DNA of 64,000 nt from Bettongia penicillata ogilbyi (Eukaryota; Chordata; Mammalia; Diprotodontia; Potoroidae). Shown piece by piece: positions 1 to 11,879 of this stretch (position 1 is the first letter of the stretch; each line of letters begins with the position of its first letter). The stretch spans positions 6,558,702 through 6,622,701 of the forward strand of contig JAJHZJ010000496.1 in the NCBI GenBank assembly GCA_023548195.1. Reading direction: 5' to 3'. Made by a program: the position numbers and the translations under genes. The notes beneath the pieces are model-generated. The model did not search any database. It saw nothing but the letters and a program-made list of their open reading frames with translations, and was not told the origin of the DNA.

Positions 1-484
1 TGAGAAGTTTTTTACAAACTTACTTGCTGGTTGACAAAGATCTCTGTGCAAGAAAACCCCTTTGTTGATCATCTGTTCCTTTGTGTCTAATACTAAAACT
101 TTTTTTTTTAATGTTTAGGTTTACATAGGTATTGATTTTCAAAACAAGATATTGATTGGAAATTACACAATAATGTTACTTTATTTCTATGTCATGGAGA
201 TGGAATGGGGTGGGATAAATATATAGCTAGATAAGAGTATGTGGATAGATGGAAATATGCACATATTTATATATGCACACCTATATGCATTGTCTTCCCA
301 CATTTTCATGGTTCTATGACTTTTACTTGTTGACTTCCTCCTTAAAATGGGAATTGTTCCACTCTTTGTCTCTTTCAATATATAGTAGGAATTTATAAAT
401 AATTTTTGGTTGATTTATTCATACTTTTTCTCTATAACCAGAATGTCTCACCCACTCACATACACAGGTACACATGTGTGCTTC
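1..484. other. AT-rich sequence with no recognised feature
   Basis: No repeat, open frame or motif could be recognised with confidence. A T-run near 100-110 and a short TATA/CATA-rich patch near 215-290 are the only low-complexity parts. Confidence 0.5.
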
Positions 485-499
485 TTTCTCTACTAAATC

Positions 500-755
500 C
501 TTTAAATCCCAACACAAATGCCATTTCTTTCATTCAGCTATTCTAAGTCTACCCTGTGGTAAGTCCTGTTTAGACTTCCTATCATATCTTGCTCACAGCT
601 GTCATATATTTATCATGTTTCATTTAGAACTCTAATTATCAATTTACTGCTTATGTCTCCCAAGAAACTTTACAAGGGCAGGGATTGTATTTTAGTTGTC
701 CTGATATCTTTTCCCCCAGATTCTTAATAACTGCCACATGGATTGAATTATTAAA
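500..755 (+). repeat. L2-type LINE 3' end, decayed
   Basis: The block ends in a diverged form of the L2 3' signature (AAGGGCAGGGATTGTATTTT, then a TGAATTATTAAACAA-like terminus). Upstream text resembles the L2 3' UTR. Assignment is by eye. Confidence 0.4.
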
Positions 756-799
756 CAATATTACTTCTTTTTTCTCTAAATAAAACTTTATTCTAAATT

Positions 800-1720
800 A
801 AATTTTCCCCCACTTTACCTAGTACACATCTGTATACTCTAGAAGGACCTAAAACAGACTTCTGTATTTTATTTTATTTTGTTAATGATTATTTATTTGT
901 TTTTAGTTTTAAACATTCTTTGTCACAAAATTTTGAGTTCCAAATTTTCTCCCCATCTCTCCCCTCCTCTCCCCACAAAATACCATGCATTCTGATTACC
1001 CCTTCCCCCAATCTGCCCTCTCTTCTATCACACCCCTCCCTTTCCTTATCCCCGTCTTTTCTCTTTTCTTGTCGGGCAGGATAGATTTCTATACCCCATT
1101 ACCTGTATTTCTTATTTCCCAGTTGCATGCAAAAACAATTCTCAACATTCATTCCTAAATCTTTGAATTCCAACTTCTCTCCCTTCCTCCTTCCCCACCC
1201 ATCCCCACTGAGAAGACGAGCAATTCAATATAGACTGTATATTTGTAGTTTTACAAAAGACTTCCATAATAGTCATGTTGTGCAAAACTATGTTTCCCTC
1301 TATCCTATCCTGCCCCCTATTTATTCTATTCTCTCTTTTGACCTTGGCCCTCCCCAAGAGTGTTTACTCCTAATTACTCTCTCCTCCCATATGCCTTCCC
1401 TCCTGTCATGCCCCCCATCCCACTTGTCCCCTTTTCCCCTACTTTCCTGTAGTGTGAAATAGATTTTCTTACCAAATTGAGTGTGCATGATATTCCCTCT
1501 TTAAGTCAAATGTGATGAGAGTAAGCATTACTTTTTCCCTCTCACCTCCCTGCTTTTTCCCTCCATTGAAAAAGCTTTTTCTTGTCTCTTTTATAAGAGA
1601 TAATTTGCCCCATTCCATTTCTCCCTTTCTCCTCCCAATATATTCCTCTCTTACCTCTTAATTTTATTTTTTTAGATAACATCCCTTCCTATTCAATTCA
1701 CCTTGTACTCTCTGTCTATA
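800..1720. repeat. Pyrimidine-rich interspersed retroelement block
   Basis: About 900 bp of C/T-rich, G-poor sequence with a characteristic order of phrases, including TTGCATGCAAAAACAATTCT, a cytosine-rich run near 1360-1445, and GAGATAATTTGCCCCATTCC. I recognise it as an abundant marsupial interspersed repeat, probably an L1-related untranslated region read antisense, but cannot name the family. A short (TA/TG) patch follows at 1715-1742. The frame at 1127-1462 is a by-product of its composition. Confidence 0.45.
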
Positions 1721-1924
1721 TATATATGTATATGTGTGTGTATAATCCCTCCAACTACCCAAACACTGAGAAAAGTCTCAATAGTTATAAATATTATCTT
1801 TTCATGTAGGAATCTAAACAGTTTAACTTTAGTAAGTCAACAATATTACTTGTATAAAACTTTATGCTTCTCTTAAGCATTTATCATATTCTAATTTCTA
1901 TTATGCTTACTCGATATCTTTTAT

Positions 1925-2040
1925 AGACCCTAGTAAGCTACAAGCTCTTTGAGGGCAGGAATTCTATCTTATCATTAAAGGGGAGAGAGTAACAGAGTCT
2001 CTGTACATGTATCTGGTATATGTTTGTTGAACTCAATTGA
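1925..2040 (+). repeat. L2-type 3' end
   Basis: Contains AAGCTCTTTGAGGGCAGGAA and a terminal TTTGTTGAACTCAATTGAAC, the usual L2 3' terminus, with a small insertion between them. Confidence 0.5.
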
Positions 2041-2509
2041 ACTGACAAGAACAATCTGTCCATTTCTATGGCTGACACTAGAACTTAGTGCTTCAAGGCA
2101 TCAACTATTTATTATAATTGTATGTGGTCCTCGATATTAGCACACCATGTCATTCCTCTGGGTGTGCTTTGAAAAATTAATTTGTTCTTCCTTAAGTAGC
2201 TAAAACAAATAGACACTTGTATTGTTGTTAATAAGCATTTTTTAAAAAGAGAGACTGCTGTGCAGTATTTTCAGTTTATTAGTATTATCTGAACGTTGCC
2301 CTATGATACCGTCTGGTAGTTTCTTTTGTCCATAGGAAGAATCTAGCTCTCAATCATTTCACACAGATGAACACCTGACCTAGTTAACTAGTTTATCCTT
2401 CTGTCTACTGGAAAATTCTGTTTATTTGTTGTTTTATTATACTGACAGTACAATGATAATTGATGCTTATGATGAGAACCAGACAAGATTGAGATCCTGG
2501 AGAAGATTC

Positions 2510-2740
2510 AACAGGAACATGCATTTGAAGGTATTTGAAAGACTGCCTTGGAGTCAGGACAATCTAAATTCAAATCTGGCCTGAGACACTTACTAGCTGT
2601 GACACTGGGCAAGACACTGATCAATTTCCTCATGAATGAAATGAGCTGAAGAAGGAAATAGGAAACCCCTTTGGAATCTTTGCCAAGAAAACTCCAAATG
2701 GGGTCACAGAGAGACAGGCACAAATGAAAAGACTCAACAA
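2510..2740 (+). repeat. MAR1-type CORE-SINE
   Basis: Shows GCCTGAGACACTTACTAGCT, the CORE region, and the marsupial-specific tail with TTTGCCAAGAAAACTCCAAA and GGGGTCACAGAGAGACAGGC. The tRNA-like head is degraded. The family tail is nearly complete. Confidence 0.8.
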
Positions 2741-2754
2741 AAACACCAACATCT

Positions 2755-3015
2755 TCAGGAGGAAGACTAGACTCAAGATTTCAGGTAGAAAGTGGAAGTT
2801 ACAGATTTAAGTATTATGTCAGTGAAAATTTCCTCACTATTAGATTGGTCCAAAAGCTCCCCGGAGAGCTGGGTGTCTTCTCCCTCCTTGGAATCTCCAA
2901 GAAGAAGCTACATATTCCCTTATCTAATAGGTTATAACAAGAATTCCTTTCTTGTGTGGGTAGGACTACACAACCACTGAGATTCCTTCCAACTCTCAAA
3001 TCCTTTGAGTCTGCA
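2755..3015 (+). repeat. CR1/L3-type LINE 3' end
   Basis: Shows the order seen in CR1-like 3' ends: AAAATTTCCTCACTATTAGA, then GGTCCAAAAGCTCC, and finally GATTCCTTCCAACTCTCAAA. The same family recurs at 22470-22690 and 31165-31285. Confidence 0.55.
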
Positions 3016-3129
3016 ACCATCTTAAATTACTGAAGCATGAAATTGAAGAAAGGATGAAGGTTAAATTTATTTTTGGTATTGGATCATTTTCACATATCAA
3101 TGTGGAAATTGGTAATCCAGAGGAGATGA

Positions 3130-3290
3130 CATAGAATACTAGAACCAGTCCTGGTCTTGAAGTGGAGATATCCTGAATTTGGTGAAACTGTGCCTCAGTT
3201 TATTCATCTATAAAATGGAGAAAAGCACTTATAGTGTCCATATCACAAGTCTGTTGAAAGGCTGAAAGGGAATGATGAATTTTAATGGCA
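3130..3290 (+). repeat. MIR SINE, 3' half
   Basis: GCCTCAGTTTATTCATCTAT followed by AAAATGGAG is the MIR CORE signature, diverged. Confidence 0.5.
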
Positions 3291-3855
3291 AAATAAATGA
3301 GTTATTATTAAGTATAGCATTTGATGAAATAATCCAGAATATATGCATTAACAAAATTATTCTGCCCATCAATGTTTTTTCTTTCAAGGCTCAAATGACT
3401 GTCTGTGAGTGTGATGTGTTAAAGTATAGCTGGATTGTTCTGACTCTGCTGCAATAGCATTTGTTTTATGGTATTTTCCAAACTGCATTTAAGAACGTAT
3501 ATTTTTAAAAAATCATTGAAATATAACCACATGACTAATTATTATACATGAATTTTACATTGTATTAGAAGTTGAATATTTATTGGGAAATCTGCATTTA
3601 TAATTTCATAAAAGATATAAAGAAAGCCTGAGGGTAGATGTTTAACTTTTGTAAACAAACCTTAATTATGAAAACAAAACCATACTTTTTAAAAAATTCT
3701 TAATAGTAAAATAATGACAGTTAACTTTCCCAGTGCTTGTTTTGTACCTTGAAAAAAAAAATTTGAAGAGATTTTAAAAATAACCAACCTTAGAATCAAC
3801 TACCAGTCACTCATTTTTAAAATGGAAAATGTGATAGTCCTGCGTGCAAACCTAT
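3291..3855. other. AT-rich sequence with no recognised feature
   Basis: Unique-looking AT-rich DNA with several A-runs. No open frame or repeat could be supported. Confidence 0.45.
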
Positions 3856-3859
3856 TGAA

Positions 3860-4905
3860 TGTACTTCAATTAAATGAGCAAGTGCTAAGAGTCTACTATG
3901 TTCCAGATACTGTGAGTCCTGGGGAGCAGAGGGAGATGACCAAAGACTTCAATCCTAAGAACAGAGGAAGGAGAAGACTTCCAGATTGGGGATAGCCTAT
4001 GCAAAAGACGCATATTGTATCTTTTGGAATGTTGCATGTTTAGAATACTAAGTAGTCTAGGACATGAAATGTGAAATAAATATGGAAAGCTAGGATGTGC
4101 CAGACTGTGAAGGACTTTTAACATCAAATGACATTGTTATTTATTGTTTGAATTTTAATACATTTCATTTTTGTTTTAATTTTAATTTAATTATTTTTAA
4201 AAATATTCTACAGGAGATAGAAAGCCATGGAAACTTCTTGAGAGGATTAAAGTGGTCAGAAATATCTTTAGAAATATCAATTTGGCAGCTGTGTCAGTCA
4301 TATTTTACTGACGAGAAGACAGTAGAGAAAGGAAGAACAATTCAGTGGCTGTTATACTAGCCTAGATGAGATGATGAGAATTTGTACTAGGGTAGAGTTA
4401 TGGGAATTAAGAGAACTTTATGGATGTCAGGGATGTTGAATAACTGTAATCGATATGGCTTAACAAGGGGTTGAGGATGGGCTAGGGAGGTATCACCACA
4501 AGCAGAGTGAACGTTCAAGGAAGATCATGTGGTTGTAAACCTTGGTTCCTGAAAAGATGATGCTAGGAAGACGAAGCAAGTTAGAAACAGCAGGGAGTTT
4601 GTGGGGAAGGTAATGAGTTGTGCTTTATACTTTTCAGTTTTAGACACCTATGTGGCATATGGGTAACAATGTCCATCAGGCGGTTGGTGATGCTCGCCTG
4701 AATACACAGCAGAGGAATGAAAGCTAGCTATGTAGATTTAGAAGTCATCTGCAAGGCAGTGATGATGGAACCCATAGGAAATGATTAGACCACTGAGACA
4801 GTTTAAAGAGAGAAATGCAGAGAACATCCATGCAAAGAGGAAAAGAACTGAGAAGAAATTATCAGACAGTTAGGGAGAGAACTGGGGGAAACATAGTATT
4901 AAGCC
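3860..4905 (-). repeat. L2-clade LINE, antisense copy
   Basis: Read on the minus strand this ends in the L2-like terminus (plus strand: AGTGCTAAGAGTCTACTATG). Its body matches in order the family copy at 39555-42180, for instance the phrase for GTCATCTGCAAGGCAGTGAT near 4745 and AACCCATAGGAAATGATTAG near 4769. The reverse transcriptase is broken by many stops. It runs directly into the GGT minisatellite. Confidence 0.6.
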
Positions 4906-4924
4906 CAAGGGGGAGAAATAACAA

Positions 4925-5415
4925 GGATGATAATGGTGGTGGTGATGGTGGTGGTGGTGATGGTATCGGTGGTAGTGTTGGTAGTGGTGGTGATGGTGAT
5001 GGTAGTGAGGGTGTCGGTGGTAGTGCTGGTAGTGGTGGTGATGGTGGTGGTAGTGAGGGTGTCGGTGGTAGTGCTGGTAGTGGTGGTGATTGTGATGGTG
5101 GTGAGGGTGTCGGTGGTGTCGGTGGTAGTGGTGGTGATGGTGATGGTAGTGAGGGTGTCGGTGGTAGTGCTGGTAGTGGTGGTGATTGTGATGGTGGTGA
5201 GGATGTCGGTGGTGTTGGTGGTAGTGTTGGTAGTGGTGGTGATGGTGGTGAGGGTGTCAGTGGTAGTGCTGGTAGTGGTGGTGATTGTGATGGTGGTGAG
5301 GGTGTCGGTGGTGTCGGTGGTAGTGTTGGTAGTGGTGGTGATGGTGGTGAGGGTGTCGGTGGTGGTGTTGGTGGTGATAGTGTTGGTGGTGGTTGTTGGT
5401 GGTAGTGATGGCAAT
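4925..5415. repeat. GGT-based minisatellite with 48-bp higher-order unit
   Basis: Almost every triplet is GGT, GAT, AGT, GTC or GAG. Above the triplet level a unit of about 48 bp recurs in two alternating forms (one with GGTGATGGTGATGGTAGTGA, one with GGTGATTGTGATGGTGGTGA), with 42-bp and 57-bp length variants. All unit lengths are multiples of three, so all frames stay open, which explains the Gly/Ser-, Val- and Thr-rich frames here. No start context, homology or flanking coding sequence supports a real protein. Confidence 0.9.
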
Positions 5416-5424
5416 GATGGTGAC

Positions 5425-5505
5425 AGTAATTAGCATTTGTCTAGCCCTTCAAGATTTGCAAAGTACTTTAGATAGGCTGTGTCATTTGATTTAAGTAAAC
5501 AGAAG
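5425..5505 (-). repeat. MIR SINE fragment, antisense
   Basis: TAGCATTTGTCTAGCCCTTC followed by TTGCAAAGTACTTTAGA resembles the inverted MIR 3' end. Confidence 0.5.
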
Positions 5506-6144
5506 ACAGAATTGCCAATGATATCAAATTAAAAATTACCTAAAAGCCACTGGAGACCAGGCATGCTGAGAATTAGCAGGCTACAACACAGTACACATGA
5601 GGAATTACATGAGAGAAATGGTATACATGTCTTCATGAAAGAAATGCATGATTGAAAAAGAAGATATTGTCAGAAAAATAAGAGTGTAACATTACCTAGA
5701 AGCAGTCACCTTGATTTTTTTTTTTTTTTTGCAGTCTTCTAGTGTGGTTAGTCTCACTACTTGCTGATATATCTCTTTCTACTTTTTGATATGTCTCATG
5801 GCTAGGAACTTTTGCCTTCTGTACTGCCTAAAATCTATCTCTCTGTAATTTGACCCATTGGATAAATTTTACCCTCTGAGATCAACCAAAAAATAAACCT
5901 AATTTTTCTTCTATGTGACATCCCCATGTATATTTGAGAAGAGCTGTCCTACACTACTGAGTCTTCTCAGGCAGTATATCCCTTGGCTTCTAATGTTCCT
6001 CCTATAGTACCTTGTCTAACCTCCATCCCCATCACCCTTCTCTTTGTACACTCAATTTGTCAATTACCTTCCTAAACTATAGTTCCCAGAAAGCAACTCA
6101 GTAGTACACATTTAATCTGACCATCCATCCTTCAAGAAGGAAGT
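5506..6144. other. Unique sequence with T-run
   Basis: No repeat recognised apart from a T homopolymer of about 16 near 5716-5732. Nothing coding is supported. Confidence 0.4.
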
Positions 6145-6483
6145 ATTGTTTAACACAGGGGCAGCTAGGTGGTGCATGGATAGAGCACCAGTGCAGGAGT
6201 CAGGAGGACCTGAGTTCAAATCTCACCTCAGACACTTGACACTCACTAGCTATGTGACCTTGGGCAAGTCACTTAACATCATTTACCTCATCCTGGGTCA
6301 TCTCCAGTCATCCTGATGAATATCTGGCCACTGGATTCAGATGACTCTGGAGGAGAAGTGAGGCTGGCGACCTGCATGGCCCTCCCTCACTCAAAACACA
6401 GTCAAGTGCAAGTCATGTCATTATTTCTCTGATGGCATGGTCTTCTTCGACAACGAAGGAAGAACACACATTGTTTAACACAG
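6145..6483 (+). repeat. Marsupial tRNA-derived SINE with 14-bp target-site duplication
   Basis: The tRNA-like head starts GGGCAGCTAGGTGGTGCATG and carries an internal promoter B-box region (GAGTTCAAATCTCACCTC), followed by the CORE and a 3' module ending GGTCTTCTTCGACAACGAAG. The 14-mer ATTGTTTAACACAG flanks it exactly at 6145-6158 and 6470-6483. The intact duplication and near-consensus body make this one of the least decayed elements in the window. Its 3' module is shared with the inverted copy at 27808-28085. Confidence 0.9.
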
Positions 6484-7390
6484 TAACAGTAGCATTGTTT
6501 TGCAATAAATCCTACATTATCTAATAATGATTAATTGCTATAATACAATCACAAAGAGTAACAGTCAATAAATTGCTAACATCAGTGGACATATCTAAAT
6601 TAATGGACCTATATGTCCAAAGGTCAAGGATCATCAGAGTTTTATTTAGAGTTCATTTCAGTTAAGAATTTATTAGTATGACTAATTTCTCAAAACAATT
6701 TTCCATTGAATCCATCCACTGATTATGCTAATATCATAAATATTGGAGATTGAATTATTTTCTAATTAAAAATTGATTCTTTCTGATAGCTTCTTGGGTG
6801 TCAGGGAACAATACAAGCATGATCAAGGGGTTAGCTGCCTCCTGGTAAACCATATCTGCCACTCTGGCTACAGATTGAATTAAAATATGACTCTTTGGGG
6901 ACTGGAAGTGATGGATTTCTTTGTGATGTGTTTATTGAATCCAGGCATCAGCTTTTTTTTTTTTTTTTTTTTTTAATCAGTCCAGATGGAGATAAAGAGC
7001 TTGCAAGTAACATGTTATGGGAAATACAGGGGAAGGTTAAGCAACTGATTGAAATATTCAAAATCACGAAATACATTGCCTCCATTTCAGGGTTTCAATG
7101 AACTATGTTGGCAGTGAGTAGAGATAACCTCATTATTGGGGTAGGTAGTAATTGTATAAAAACTGCCTCTAAAAGTGTGAGGAATAAAATCTGGGTCTTA
7201 TGAATGTCTAGCTCAAAAGGATTTGTATAGAGAGGAGCATGGGAAATTACAAAGAACTCTTTATCTATTGCTTAAAATGGACAGAAGAATGGCTTTTTTA
7301 GAATTAATTGTATCAAAAATCTGTTGAGGTGAACTTAATACAAAAAAACCCCATTTCTATATTTTAATTAAAAAAAGTGATCTATTGAAA
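6484..7390. other. AT-rich sequence with long T-run
   Basis: Contains a T homopolymer of about 22 at 6952-6975. No repeat family or gene could be recognised in the rest. Confidence 0.4.
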
Positions 7391-7394
7391 CAAA

Positions 7395-7500
7395 TCTTGG
7401 TTTCCTCATCTGTAAAATGAAAGGGTTGGATTATATGCCCAATGGGGTTCAGTCCAGCCCTAGACCTAGACTCCAAGACCCTAAACATAAACTAAGTAAA
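7395..7500 (+). repeat. MIR SINE 3' part
   Basis: TTTCCTCATCTGTAAAATGA is a clear MIR CORE match, followed by a TTGGATTATATGCCC variant of the 3' end. Confidence 0.55.
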
Positions 7501-7714
7501 GTCCAAGACAAAAAGGAAGTAAATCTATGACCTTAAATAACACGTCCTACTTGAAAGACAGATGATTAAGCTACACATAGAGTATCAAATTAATTTTTGG
7601 TCAGAATATTTAAGGAAAGTCATTTATTTGACTCCTAAATTAAAAAGAATGTAAATTATCACAGGAAAAATAAAAGTTGAGAATATGAAGTCTGATTAAA
7701 AATTGTACATGTCG

Positions 7715-7960
7715 AGAGGCACCATGGCATGGTGGACAGAGAACTCACCTCAGAATTAGAAAGATCTGGGTTCAGTCCTATTTCAGACACTTACTACTTA
7801 TTTATCCTTGTCAAGTGTCAGTTGAAGTTAGACTCAAGGACCTTTAAGGTCTCTTCCTGTTCTAAATTTATTATCCTATGAGCCTACATATTCATTATGT
7901 GACCCTGAGGCAGTAAATCGCTTAATCTCTCAGTACCTCCAAGCAATGAAAACTCCACCT
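7715..7960 (+). repeat. CORE-SINE (MIR/MAR1 type), diverged
   Basis: Head CATGGCATGGTGGACAGAGA, then GATCTGGGTTCAGTCC and TTTCAGACACTTACTACTTA match the SINE head and CORE in order. The 3' part is rearranged. Confidence 0.6.
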
Positions 7961-7996
7961 GGTAGTAAAAAGTATGTATTACAGAGAAAGTGACTA

Positions 7997-7999
<3 letters not shown>

Positions 8000-8074
<75 letters not shown>

Positions 8075-8225
8075 GTCTCTCAGTCTTTGTCTCTGTTTAT
8101 CTGTCTCTAGATACATACATACATGTGTACATATATATACATACTTCTTCATGTGTATATACATATATGTGTAGATGATCTATGCACACATATATGTATA
8201 CATGCATATATACATATATATATGA
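8000..8225. repeat. Compound microsatellite (TC)n then TA/CA-rich
   Basis: A nearly perfect (CT)34 run occupies about 8000-8068, then degenerate CTGT/CTCT to 8110, then TACATA/TATACA repeats to 8225. Confidence 0.95.
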
Positions 8226-8269
8226 AATCACCTCAAGGTAGATAAAAAAACTTTCCCAGTTGCACCTTA

Positions 8270-8510
8270 TATCTTTTGCTTTAACTTTATAATTTAGCAG
8301 TCAAATTACCACTTTTTAAGTCATCATATTTTTCTTAGTACTAATTAGGTTGTTACAATATAGAAAATGAATAATTACTGATAGTAAATAATTAGAATAT
8401 TTTAGAGACCAGTCATTAACAACAACAAAAAAAAAAAACCTGATCCAAATGAGACACGGACAAATAAAACCTGTTGTCTCATTCTTTCACATATATTATA
8501 CATAATATTG
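8270..8510 (+). repeat. AT-rich local duplicate, copy 1
   Basis: Collinear with 10085-10310 about 1.8 kb downstream. Shared phrases are TTAGCAGTCAA / GTAGCAGTCAA, ACTAATTAGGTTGTTAC / ACTAATTAGATTGTTAC, ATGAATAATTACTGATA / AAGAATAATTGCTTATA, and TAGAATATT / AAGAATATT. Copies differ by substitutions and indels. It may be a local duplication or an unrecognised old repeat. Confidence 0.6.
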
Positions 8511-8537
8511 CATTTGTGCTATATAAAACAAAAATAT

Positions 8538-8612
8538 AGGGACAGAGGGAGGGAGAGAGAGAAAGACAGAGACAGACATAGATTGACAGACTGAGAGAGA
8601 GAAGTGGATCGA
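8538..8612. repeat. GA-rich simple repeat
   Basis: Degenerate (GAGA/GACA)n purine-rich stretch. Confidence 0.8.
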
Positions 8613-8639
8613 CTTGACAATTTGAATGTGATATAAAGA

Positions 8640-8725
8640 GAATTTTAACTGCTTGAGGGCGGGCATTGTTTCATTTTTGTCTTTGCATCTCTAGGACAAG
8701 GCATCTAGCAGGTGTGAAAGCACGA
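8640..8725 (+). repeat. L2-type 3' end fragment
   Basis: TGCTTGAGGGCGGGCATTGT followed by TCTTTGCATCTCTAGGACAA matches the L2 3' UTR pattern. Confidence 0.45.
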
Positions 8726-9034
8726 GTTTAGTTCCACAACTAGTTCAACTATTCAATTATATTTCAACAAATACATCACCCTGTGAATGATATATAAAGT
8801 GCTCTGCAAATCTTAAAATTTTAAACACTAGCTTTTAAAACGTTTCAAGAGGTTGGTACAGTACAACAATTCATCATCTAACATACTATATTTTGTTGAT
8901 GGAAGGTATTCCTTAAGCCTAATCAGACTGTTTTTTGGGTGACAGACACATGGGATGAGGGCTACCTTGTAAGGAACTTCCAGAGCTTGAGCTCTGTTGT
9001 CATTACCTTGAGAAGATAGGGCTGCCTCAACTCT

Positions 9035-9300
9035 ACAATGAGAGGCATCTAGGGGGCATCATAGATAAAGTATCAGGCTGGGAGTAAGGAAAATTTGAGT
9101 ATAAATCCTGTAGGATACTTATTAACCATGTAGCTCTGAACGAGTTATCGAAACTTTCTTACCCTCAGTTTCCTCAACTGTAAAATAGGGATAATGATAG
9201 CACCCAAATCACTGCCTTGCTGTGAGATTCAAATGAATTAATATTTGTAAAGTGCTTTACAAATATATGTAGATGTCAGCTGTTATTACAGGGCATCAGA
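9035..9300 (+). repeat. CORE-SINE, near full length
   Basis: Head GGCATCTAGGGGGCATCATA, CORE with CTCAGTTTCCTCAACTGTAA, and a MIR-type 3' end with TTTGTAAAGTGCTTTACAAA. All parts are in the expected order. Confidence 0.75.
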
Positions 9301-10080
9301 GTCAGACTTTAGAGGAAGTCTTAAATAATAATTGTCATAAATATCCTAAGGACAGATTTCCCATTGAAAAATGACACTACTAAAGATAAATAGATCGTTT
9401 CTGTGTTGTTGTTTAAAGAAAGAACAGGGTAATGACTAAATGACAGGCCTTGAAGGCAATGACAGAGAAATGAACATTTGTAGCAATCTGCCTCTTTCTT
9501 CAGTCAGATCATCAGAGCTATTTTGGTTCTAAATTGAAATTATTGATTTCGTTTTCCTTAAGTTATTGGTGACTTTTTTTTCCCATTTAATCTGACCAAA
9601 TTTCGGCTAGCAATCAGGCATTCGAATGACATGCTTGAAATTGTGTGATCAGTTATATTACACAGTAAGCAATTTACATAGTAACCATTACCAATCCTAA
9701 GCCAAAAAAAAAAAAGAAAAGAAATAAGAAAATGACTAATGATGATGATACAGTTCCCTGAAGCAATTCAGAAGACTGCAGCACTAGCAATATTAGACAG
9801 ATAGAGGAATGTTTAGGGAATGTAGAATTTAAGAAGAAGGGAAGTTAGAGATTATCCAGCCCCCTATTAATGTAAAGTTCAATAGAAGAAATATAAGCAT
9901 GGGGAGGAGACTTGAAGTTTTAAATACATACATTTAAAATTTTTTGTACATAGTGAGATAAAATAGAATTGTATAGGGTGATAAGTACTGTTAATTTATG
10001 TGTAGAAAGGCTGAAATTAAAAATGCCCAAGGGTGATATAGGAAATACCCTTGAAATAGATGGATAGATTTTTCTAACTG
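9301..10080. other. AT-rich unique sequence
   Basis: No repeat or open frame recognised. Around 9430-9690 the text is repeat-free and could be conserved, but nothing in the single sequence shows this. Confidence 0.35.
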
Positions 10081-10084
10081 AAGC

Positions 10085-10310
10085 TTACAATTTTAATTTA
10101 ACTGTATAATCGCATTGTAGCAGTCAAGTAGGTGTCTTTTTCATTAGGACTAATTAGATTGTTACTATAAAGAAAAAGAATAATTGCTTATACCAGGTAA
10201 TAAGAATATTAGTGGGGAGGACCAATAATTCTCAAGAGAATTTATCTAATAAGATGGAAAAATAATAAAGTCCATTGTCTCAGATTCTGATATATAAACT
10301 CATAAAGTAC
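10085..10310 (+). repeat. AT-rich local duplicate, copy 2
   Basis: Second copy of the block at 8270-8510. Here the middle carries a CCAGGTAATAAGAATATTAG variant and several short indels relative to copy 1. Confidence 0.6.
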
Positions 10311-11879
10311 AAAGAGGAAATAAGGTAAGGAAGAAATCATGACATAAAGTGTAATTACCAAGATTTGTTATTCTGTAGGATCATAGATTTAGAGTTGGAA
10401 GACTTCTAAGATCATTGTTTTGTTCATTCATTCAGTTATGTCCTACTCTTTGTGACCCCATGAACCATAATATGCTGAGTTCTGCTGTCCTCCACTGTCT
10501 CCTGAAATTAGTTTAACCTCATGTTTGTTGCTTCCATGATACCATTTATCCGTCTCGTCCTCTACCATCCCCCTCTTTTGCTTTCAGTCTCCCCCAACAG
10601 CAGGGTATTTCCTATTGAGTCATGTCTTCTCATTTTGTGACCAAAGAATCTAAATTTCAGTTTCAATATTTGACCTTCCAGTGAATAGTCTGAATTATTT
10701 TCTTTCAGTATTAACTGATTTGATCTCTTTGCTGTCTAAGAGACTCTCAAAAATCTCCTCTAGCACTATAATTTGAAAGTGTCAATTCTGCTTGAATTTC
10801 CTTACAGTTCAATTCTCACAACTATATATTACTACTAGAGGAAAAACAAACAAACAGAAATAAAAAACAACCACAGCCTATCTTTAACTATACGGACTTT
10901 GTCAGCAAGATGATGTCTCTGCTTTTTAGTATGCTGTCCATGTCTTCTGCAGCTTTCCTTCCCAGGAGTAAGTGTCTTTTAATTTCATGGCTGCAGTCAT
11001 TGTGTATAGTGATCTTTGGGCCCCACAATATAAATTCTGACACTGATTCCATTTCTTCTCCCTCAGTTTGCCAGGATGTAATAGGCCAGCTGCCACAATC
11101 TTAGTGGGTTTTTTTTTCTAATGTTAAACTTCAACTTTTAATTTCTCCTTTTTCACCTCCATCAAGAGGTTTCTTAATTTTTCTTTACTTTCTACAGTCA
11201 GAGCAGTATTGTCTGCATTTCTGAAATAACTGATATTTCTCCTGGTAACCTTAATTCTGGCTTTTGATTCATCCATCCCAGTATTTTACATGATGTACAC
11301 TGATGTACATGATGTCACAATATAAGTCTTGCCATACTCCTTTTCCAATTTAAAAAAAATATCCATTGTTCCATGTTTTGTTCTAACTGTTGCTTTGTAA
11401 CCCATGTACAGATTCCTCAGGAGATGAACAAGATGATCTTAGTACTCTCATTTTTGGGGGGACTTGCCACATTTTGTTGTGATCCACAAAATCAAAGACT
11501 TTAATGTGATCAATAAACCAGAAGAAATTTTTTTTTTCTGCAACTCACTTGCTTTCTCCATAATCCAGCAAATGTTGGCAATTTGGTCTCTAGTTCCTCT
11601 ACTTCTTCAAAAGCCAGTCTGTACTTCTAGTTATTTTCGCTTCATATATTGCTGAAGTCTACCTTGTGGAATTTTATATAAAACCTTACTGGCATATGAA
11701 ATGAACACAGTTATTTGGTAACTTGAACATTCTTTGTCATTGCCCTTTTTTACAATAAACTGACCTTATTTTATCATAAACTGATCTTTTCCAACCCAGT
11801 GGCCACTTGAGTTTTCCAAAATATGCTGGGATGTTGAGTGAAGCACTTTAACAATATCATCTTTTAGGGTTGTAAATAG

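Noticed and set aside
1127..1462. 111-residue frame
   Set aside because: Lies in a pyrimidine-rich repeat; no domain, and composition explains it.
4815..5433. Gly/Ser-rich, Val-rich and Thr-rich frames of 170-196 residues
   Set aside because: All overlapping frames are open because the minisatellite is built on triplets lacking stops.
6159..6240. tRNA-like sequence with internal promoter boxes
   Set aside because: It is the head of a SINE; no complete cloverleaf of a functional tRNA was seen.
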